Below, piece by piece: positions 58,001 through 64,000 of a stretch of DNA of 64,000 bases. Source of the stretch: Diphasiastrum complanatum. Taxonomy: Eukaryota > Streptophyta > Lycopodiopsida > Lycopodiales > Lycopodiaceae. The notes below the pieces were generated by a model. That model worked only from the letters and a program-made list of their open reading frames with translations. It did no database searches and was not told where the DNA came from. The stretch is taken from the NCBI GenBank assembly GCA_029204225.1, contig MU832143.1:21023-85022 (forward strand). The letters are read 5' to 3'. How positions within the stretch are numbered: the first letter of the stretch is position 1; every line of letters begins with the position of its first letter. A program made the translations under genes and the position numbers.

Positions 58001-60714
58001 ATGTTGAATGTCGCTCTCTTCGTCAGCTTGTCACCCATGCCGCACTCACGACTCATCTCCTCCACTCCGCCAGGCGCTCTTACCGTCGCACACTCCGCCG
58101 AAAAAAGCGTATATATGATGACTCCGAAGGAAACGCGTCTTGTTGATCTTCTCTTCAGTTCCTCTTCAGGCGCCTTTTGGCGTGAGTTTATCCCTCGTGC
58201 TCCACCACCCCTCCTGGATGACCTTCGCATATGGACCGAATACGCTACCAACTATATACCATACCCACTGACGCACCCATCTCTATCTCCCCACGCCCCT
58301 CTGAGTTCACCTTCTTCACATCTGACATGGTACTTATAGCCATCAAGAGAATGAAGTCCCATAAAGCAAGAGATATGAAGACCTTGAATCTGAACTCCTA
58401 ACCCATGCTTCCGACCTCCTTGCTCCCACACTAGCCACTCTCCTCAATTCCGCCGTTGTCTCTGGTTTCCCCTCATCCTGGTGCACCAACATCATCCACC
58501 CTATTCATAAAAATGGTGATCCCATGATCCCTGGTAATTACCGCACTATCATGATCGGACATGTTCTCACGAAGCTCTATGGTACCATACTCTCCAGTCA
58601 GTGAGTTCAGAGGGGGAAGCTCGGAGATTACATGCATTGGGGCAGGCAGGTTTCCGATCTCATTATTCTACCACTGACCATATTTTTACACTTCGAGCCT
58701 TGATCGAGGAAGCTAAGTACAGGAAAGAGAGGGTTTACTGCTGTTTGTAGATTTCAGGAAGGCCTTCGATTTTGTACCACGCTCCCTGCTCATTCAGAGA
58801 CTTCGTGACCTTGGTTTCTCCACAAATATTGTTTTAGCAGTGATGGCTCTTTATGAGAAGGTCTTGGGATGTTTCCGACATAGCAGTGGCTTATCTGATC
58901 ACATTTGGAGCACCATTGGGGTGAAAACAGGGGTGCTCTCTTTCACCGGTTCTCTTTGGATTGTATATTGATGAGTTAGAGCGAGTCATCTCACAGTGTG
59001 GCGGGGGTGGCTGTAGACTTGGCGCCATTCTGATTGCTATTCTCCTTTATGCAGATGATGTAGTACTAGTATCCCCGACCAGAGAGGGTTTGCAGAGGCA
59101 GCTGGATTGTTTACAGGGATTTGTACCAGATGGGGGTTGGGGGTGAACACTGCGAAGACCAAGGTTATGGTCTTCAACACTTCTCGAGCCTTCATGCAGC
59201 GCCAGGAGCTCATCTTAGATGGACAGGCCTTAGAGGTAGTTTCCTCCTACCTATTTGGGGATACTCTTCTCTGGTCCTACCTTCAGCATGCGGCAAGCTG
59301 CCACCACCCGACTTGGTAAGGGGCTCATCCGAGATGTTCGCAGTAAGTGTAGACTCTTTGATACTATTGTCACCCCCAGCCTTATTGCAGCAGAGACATG
59401 GTGCACCGGCCTCCCTTCATCACACTGGGCCAGCATTTCACGATTGCAGACCACCATGTTAGCCCGTATGATTCGGGCGAAGCCCTCGGTTCCACATGAG
59501 ATCCTTCTTGCAGAGTTTGCCATTCCACCCATTCAGATATATGCCGCGTTCCAGCTTATCACATACATTCAGAGAATCCAGGCTCTGCCCGATGAGGATC
59601 GAGATATACATAGACAGCACTGGTCTCCTCACACTTTCTTCATGACCAGGGCTATCGACTATCGTGGTTCTCTCAGGCATCCCATTTCCTCCTTGAGTCA
59701 TTTGGTATCTCCATTACAGAGCTCCCCTCAGGTACTCATCAGTATATCAGGCGCATCTTATATCGGGCATATCTCGACCGCACTTGGGGGCGACAGCTTG
59801 GGGTGAAACCGGCTACTACTGGACTCATTTTATTGAGCTTGACATAGCAGGGGTCCCGGTCTTACCGCATTATTTGGACTCGAGACTATCACATTGCCTC
59901 AGATTTACATTGGGACAGCTCCGTGTATCATCACATCAGTTGGCTATTGAGACTGGTAGATTCCAGGGTACCCCGAGAGAGGAGCGGATTTGCCAGTTAT
60001 GCTCTTTAGAGGAGGTGGAGTCAGAGGAGCACTTTATCTTTAGGTGCCCGGTATATTACGAGATCAGAGGGAGATACCATTGTTTGTTCCGAGACACACC
60101 TGTCACCTTATGATCGCTCATAGCTTATGAGGATTCCCGATGCGCGGCACTCATGATACGAGAGATGTTTATACTACGACAGGATTTGTATCAGACAGCC
60201 CAGCCGAGTCAGGTTTCTCAGCCTCAGATCACTTCTTTCTTCTCCAGGAGGAGAGGACATTTTGATGACGGTGACGATGATGATGATGACCTACTTGCCC
60301 ACATAGACCAAAGACAGCGTCCCACACATACCCATGTTGCAGCACGAGCTACTCGACCTATCACGAGGAGACCTCTTCATCCTCTCAGACGACGTCAGAG
60401 ACCACCAGTGGCCCTTCATGCCACAGGCCATATTACATCCTTCTATATCATCAGCACCAGCAGGACAGGACTAGATGATAACCTCATATCTCACTCATGA
60501 CTGTTAGCAGTATACATGCTCCCACATGTTTCTAATAGCATCACATCTATTTCAGTTTATAGCTTTAGCTCTAGATTGCTACTTTGTTACTGTTTTGGAG
60601 ACGTTTCATACGCTCCTATGGTTACCACATACTTGACATGTACATTTACTAGTCTTATATGCCTTTTGGCATGGAAAAGACATTAATAAAGCTTTCTTTC
60701 TTTCTCTCTCTCCG
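55098..60714 (+). mobile_element. LINE family 1, most complete copy L (about 5.6 kb)
   Basis: Low-complexity leader and Pro-rich ORF1 start (55098-56150); ORF1 with IPYTPSKS, coiled coil and HNIRVRGVLDTQDAL (56150-56860); APE endonuclease (56930-57690) with IGVWNCDGLHSSS, FMETHES, LLTGDFNARTSSRQ, HSVVDYLMGS and SDHSFLSFAI; linker with GAFWREFIPRAP; RT (58500-59560) with GVK, LGLYIDEL-type and LLYADDVVLVS (59038-59070); CCHC motif ICQLCSLEEVESEEHFIFRC (59986-60045); PIP-like QPQITSFF (60219-60242); acidic GDDDDDD; ITSFY (60432-60446). 3' UTR, stem-loop 60659-60672, TTAATAAAGC and CTTT/CT tail. Many frameshifts make it a dead copy. Confidence 0.88.
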
Positions 60715-61779
60715 CCCTAATCCCGACCTCCATTGGGCCTCACCATTCACGCCCTGCTGCCGCAGACAGCCGTGACAACAACGTGCACCTGAGAGAGAGG
60801 AAAAGAGAGAGAGCAGGGCAGCTATGGAGGGAGGAGGTGCCGCGACCCATGTGCCCACAACCACACTATTCAGCCGGCCCACAACACTGCCTCACCAATG
60901 CTCGAGACTGCGAGCAAGACAACAAAAAAATTTGGATTCTTTTGCCTCCATTTGCAGGTTGTTTGCTTCTATAGGTTCAAGGATCATCCCGCAAGTTTCA
61001 ACAAGCAACCATAACTGAGGAACCTCCCCACAGCTTCTTGGTTTACTTCCAGTAGAATCCTCTATTCATAATGCACATGCTTCACTTCAAAGCTTTTTGT
61101 AGAATAGAGATGGTAGAGAACCCACAAACCCTTAAAAAACAGCATGCGGTACGTTTTCAAGCACTCCATACCGCTACTTAGCATTCTTGGTTTGATTAGC
61201 CCAAATCACAAAGCCACTCAACAATATAGAGTAAAAATTAAGAATAATCCTGTAACAGGCAGCATATATCGACTAATAGTCGCCTGCAACCAATTTTCTA
61301 TCTTTCCAGCATAGATTCAGGTTTCAATTCCTTACTACCTTAAATCACAACTAGCATGCATTCAGCTTTACCGAAATGGTTATGAAAGTAGGGAGGAAAT
61401 CAGTGCATGTCGGAACAAGAATTCTCTTTCAATTCCACAACACACACAATCACTAAATTGGTTTAGGACAAGCTTCAATCTGACATTCCACACCGAAAAG
61501 AAGGATTCCGAAGCAGCATGCAACCCTCAATTCAGCTCACCAAAAATCCAGCAACCCGAAAAACAGAAAATTCATCACTTCATGCACACAATTGGAAAAG
61601 CCAAAATCGAACGAACAATCATGGGATCTTTCCAGACCGGTTTCAACCAGAAAAAGGTAGGACACCTATTTGGAAGACCATCGATTTACCGAAACTCGCT
61701 GGATTGTTGTCGACTCGATTCCACCACAAACCGGTCCACACCAAGCCGCTCACACGACCCGATTGGCAGCTCTGATATA
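60715..61779. other. intron sequence; probable gypsy leader at its right side
   Basis: No clear gene. From about 61470 to 61779 the minus strand follows an LTR and a primer site-like ATATCAGAGCTGCC, so it may be the leader of a gypsy. The left part shows nothing I recognise. Confidence 0.3.
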
Positions 61780-62294
61780 GTAAAACGTCTCCCAAGACTC
61801 CAAGTCTGGGTAGAGCTCCAAGAACACGAAGGAGAAGTGCAGTAGACTAAACCAACCCAACCAATCCTAGATCTCCATTGATCTAGCCCTCGAGCACTAG
61901 GGAGTTCGGAAAATCAACTATGATAGGAAGCGCTTACCAATCCAACAGCATAATGGCCGCAGACTCTCAATGATCCTCATGGACACGGGTGATGGTATAT
62001 AAAGAGTGTAGAACCCACCTTGTCTACCTATGCACTGAATCCCATGTAAGCATACTATCAATCCATGTCAAACTCCCACGCATGTCCACTTCATGTAGGT
62101 ACCTCTAACCCATAATAGCCAAGACCCATGCAAAAGCACAGTGCATGTACATCCTATCCCATACTAGGATGCAACACACATGCTAATACTGCATGCGGGT
62201 GTGACCACATGGTCCTACTCGACTACTATCCAGGCTTAGTCCCTATGTCCAAGGCAACTCCTAATGGTCCAAACCCCCATTAGGGCCATGACAC
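61780..62294 (-). repeat. gypsy-type LTR on minus strand
   Basis: Minus strand starts TGTCATGGCCCTAATGG and holds a promoter-like CTCTTTATATACCATCA (about 61992-62008). A primer site-like sequence (ATATCAGAGCTGCC) lies just beyond its end at about 61778. The start resembles the solo LTR at 49191. Confidence 0.55.
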
Positions 62295-62630
62295 TTTGAC
62301 ATCCCAAATTTTTGTGTCCGCCCTGAGGCTAGATGGACCACATAATGGTGATCACTGGCCGTGGTGGGCACCCGAAGCTTTTGCACAAGCCGAGCATTTA
62401 AAAAGTTGTGAGTACTTCTCGAATCAAACAGTACATTTATGTCTTTCCTTAAAATATTGCCTCTAACACAAAACAATTGATTAGGCTTGAAAGAAAGTAT
62501 ACTGAAACTACTAGTACAATCACAACCATTTAACAAATCGACTTGCAATTTACCTGCCAGCTTTACAAAGATGCTCAAAAGTCTCCTAAAAGGAGCTTTC
62601 AAAGAAGAAGAAATAGTATTTGTTAAATGT
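62295..62630 (-). pseudogene. gypsy protease fragment
   Basis: Minus frame 62261-62602: LNGCDCTSSFSILSF, LRKDINVLFDSRSTHNFLNA and LVQKLRVP. This is a retropepsin domain; the active site DSGSTHNF is changed to DSRSTHNF. The fragment is joined directly to the LTR start, so everything between protease and 3' LTR is deleted. Confidence 0.7.
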
Positions 62631-63069
62631 CGATTCTTATTCTATCTACACTATTTAAGGACCCTCACGAAATTTAAGGTCCCCTTAGGCTATTCAATTC
62701 CTGAAATTAGGCCCCATGGTCTCATTATTGAACAATTATGAACAAAGACCCAAGTGGTCCAACAACATGATCCTAAGTAATAGTTATCAATGTTTGCCAA
62801 CCATATGAATATTGTCAAACAACATCCCGATGTTCTGATATAATGTCTTGAATTTCTCCCTTCAATGTATATATACTTTCAAAGCATCGCTTTTTAAAGC
62901 ATCTACAAAAGGACATATTTATATTTATCCTTGTTTTCATGGTATTAAGCTGATAAATATCTACCTTCACAACATGGCTCTCCATTTCTTTAGTATTTCT
63001 CAGTTGAAATGTGAACTTATATTATCGTAGCTTATTCAGCAGTCTTATGCATGTTGTTGATCTATATAG
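62631..63069. other. 3' end of the 26-kb intron
   Basis: AT-rich intron DNA ending in CTATATAG before exon 7. No element recognised. Confidence 0.5.
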
Positions 63070-63180
63070 GTATCGTGCCTGAGTGTCTGTTAACTGACGG
63101 CTACTACAACTACAAGATGGATATGTGGGGTGTGGGCTGTGTTTTTTTTGAGATAGTCAGTTTGTTCCCTTTGTTTCCAG
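63070..63180 (+). CDS. MOK: MOK-like kinase exon 7 with frameshift at APE motif
   Basis: After the TATATAG acceptor the frame from exon 6 reads WYRA and then meets TGA at 63080. Two bases later a frame opens that reads PECLLTDGYYNYKMDMWGVG and CVFFEIVSLFPLFPG, as expected for MOK after the APE motif. So two bases are missing at the CC at 63078-63079, where other RAPE codings would have more C. The exon ends at CCAG|GTCTGG, phase 1. Either the locus is a pseudogene or the assembly lost two C. The next exon is not in the window. Confidence 0.85.
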
Positions 63181-64000
63181 GTCTGGCATGATAACTATGC
63201 TACAGTTCTTGAAGGCTTTATATAGCAGTGATGTGCATTAACTTGTACCTGCATCTATGGATCCTAAAACTATGTTGTTTAGAAGCTGTAACTTTATAAT
63301 CTGGTACTGATAATATGCCATCTTATCGAGCATAGCAATCAATTTATGTAAGTTCCGATCTTGTTTTTCCTACAATATAATTGGTTGAAACTATCATGAA
63401 TCCTCATTGTTAACAACTTCATCCACAGCTTTAAAAAGCTCTATATTTTCCATGCTAGCTCCTCTTATGAATTCAAATTTGTATATGCTAGTGATTAATA
63501 TGTTAGCTTAATCCGTTATTAGGCCTTGTGTCATCATTTTTGAGATGTTACATGTTTATTTTACCTACATTGCCGAACTTTTGGGATATCATATTCCTTT
63601 TGTACAATTATATTTCAAAGTGCAGTTGGGATCATAGGTCTGTTGTGTTTCCTCTATTTTCCTCTCAAACAAGCGTTTTTTGAGATGTCAGATCTTTTTG
63701 TGTTATTTAATTCATTGAGATCGTGCATGCATACTTCCTGAAGCTTACTATTTGTCTGAATACTAGTTATTCGTCTCATTTTTAAGTGAGATTTTCTAGT
63801 ATTCTGGCCCTTATGTTAGTATTTGGGTCCGCACTTATATTTTTCACTTACACACTATGGTTTCAGTTTATAATCCCATCATTTATACATTAACATTTGC
63901 TATTTGAGCCCTAAAGTAGACTGCTCTATTCAAACAGTATTCTGGATGTATTACTGAAAATGAATAGAACCGTGTTTCTGATTTGGCATTCACGTGGAAG
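63181..64000. other. intron of the kinase gene to window end
   Basis: AT-rich, no element or further exon recognised; the expected next segment (NELDQI-like) was not found. Confidence 0.55.

Noticed and set aside
58168-58185. GGCGCCTTTTGGCG palindrome in LINE linker (also near 39799)
   Set aside because: It looks like the 3' stem-loop but encodes the conserved GAFWR segment and has no AATAAA or tail after it.

Overview
The window looks like nuclear DNA of a land plant with a large, transposon-rich genome. Evidence for a plant: copia elements with UBN2-type gag, tRNA-iMet primer binding sites (TGGTATCAGAGC), chromovirus-like gypsy elements, and plant-type introns with good splice signals. The only host gene recognised is a split kinase of the MOK family, whose Chlamydomonas relative LF4 controls flagellar length. 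Retention of such a kinase points to a plant with flagellated sperm. A fern is my first guess because of the giant introns; a cycad or Ginkgo is possible. The species is not determined.

Layout. 1-2604: minus-strand copia element with an open gag running off the left edge. 2680-3110: 90-bp tandem array. 3777-6413: decayed plus-strand copia. 6414-12567: few signals (small duplications, a copia gag scrap). 12568-13928: CT tract and probable 5' region of the kinase gene. 13929 to beyond 64000: kinase gene on the plus strand. The coding exons are a candidate mini-exon at 13929-13950, then 19118-19242, 34759-34838, 35584-35714, 36202-36284, 36601-36671 and 63070-63180; the C-terminal part lies beyond the window. 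Intron lengths are about 5.2, 15.5, 0.75, 0.49, 0.32 and 26.4 kb.

The long introns are packed with retroelements: copia and gypsy pieces at 14.2-17.7 kb; two LINE pieces, gypsy elements and a copia with both LTRs at 19.5-34 kb; and, in the 26-kb intron, a dense chain of LINEs (37.1-53.0 and 55.1-60.7 kb) with gypsy and solo-LTR insertions.

The most unusual system is this LINE group. At least two related families have an ORF1 with coiled coil and RNA-binding-like domain, an APE endonuclease, a reverse transcriptase and a C-terminal CX2CX9HX4C motif. Their ORF2 C-termini carry motifs matching PCNA-interacting (PIP) boxes. Their 3' ends share a small stem-loop whose sequence differs between families while pairing is kept, then AAAAGACRTTAATAAAGC, then a CT or CTTT microsatellite instead of poly(A). 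Seven of nine tails abut the start or an internal point of another LINE copy, which suggests insertion into CT microsatellites and chain growth. ORF1-only, internally deleted derivatives with the same tail are also present. No rRNA, tRNA or CRISPR feature was seen.
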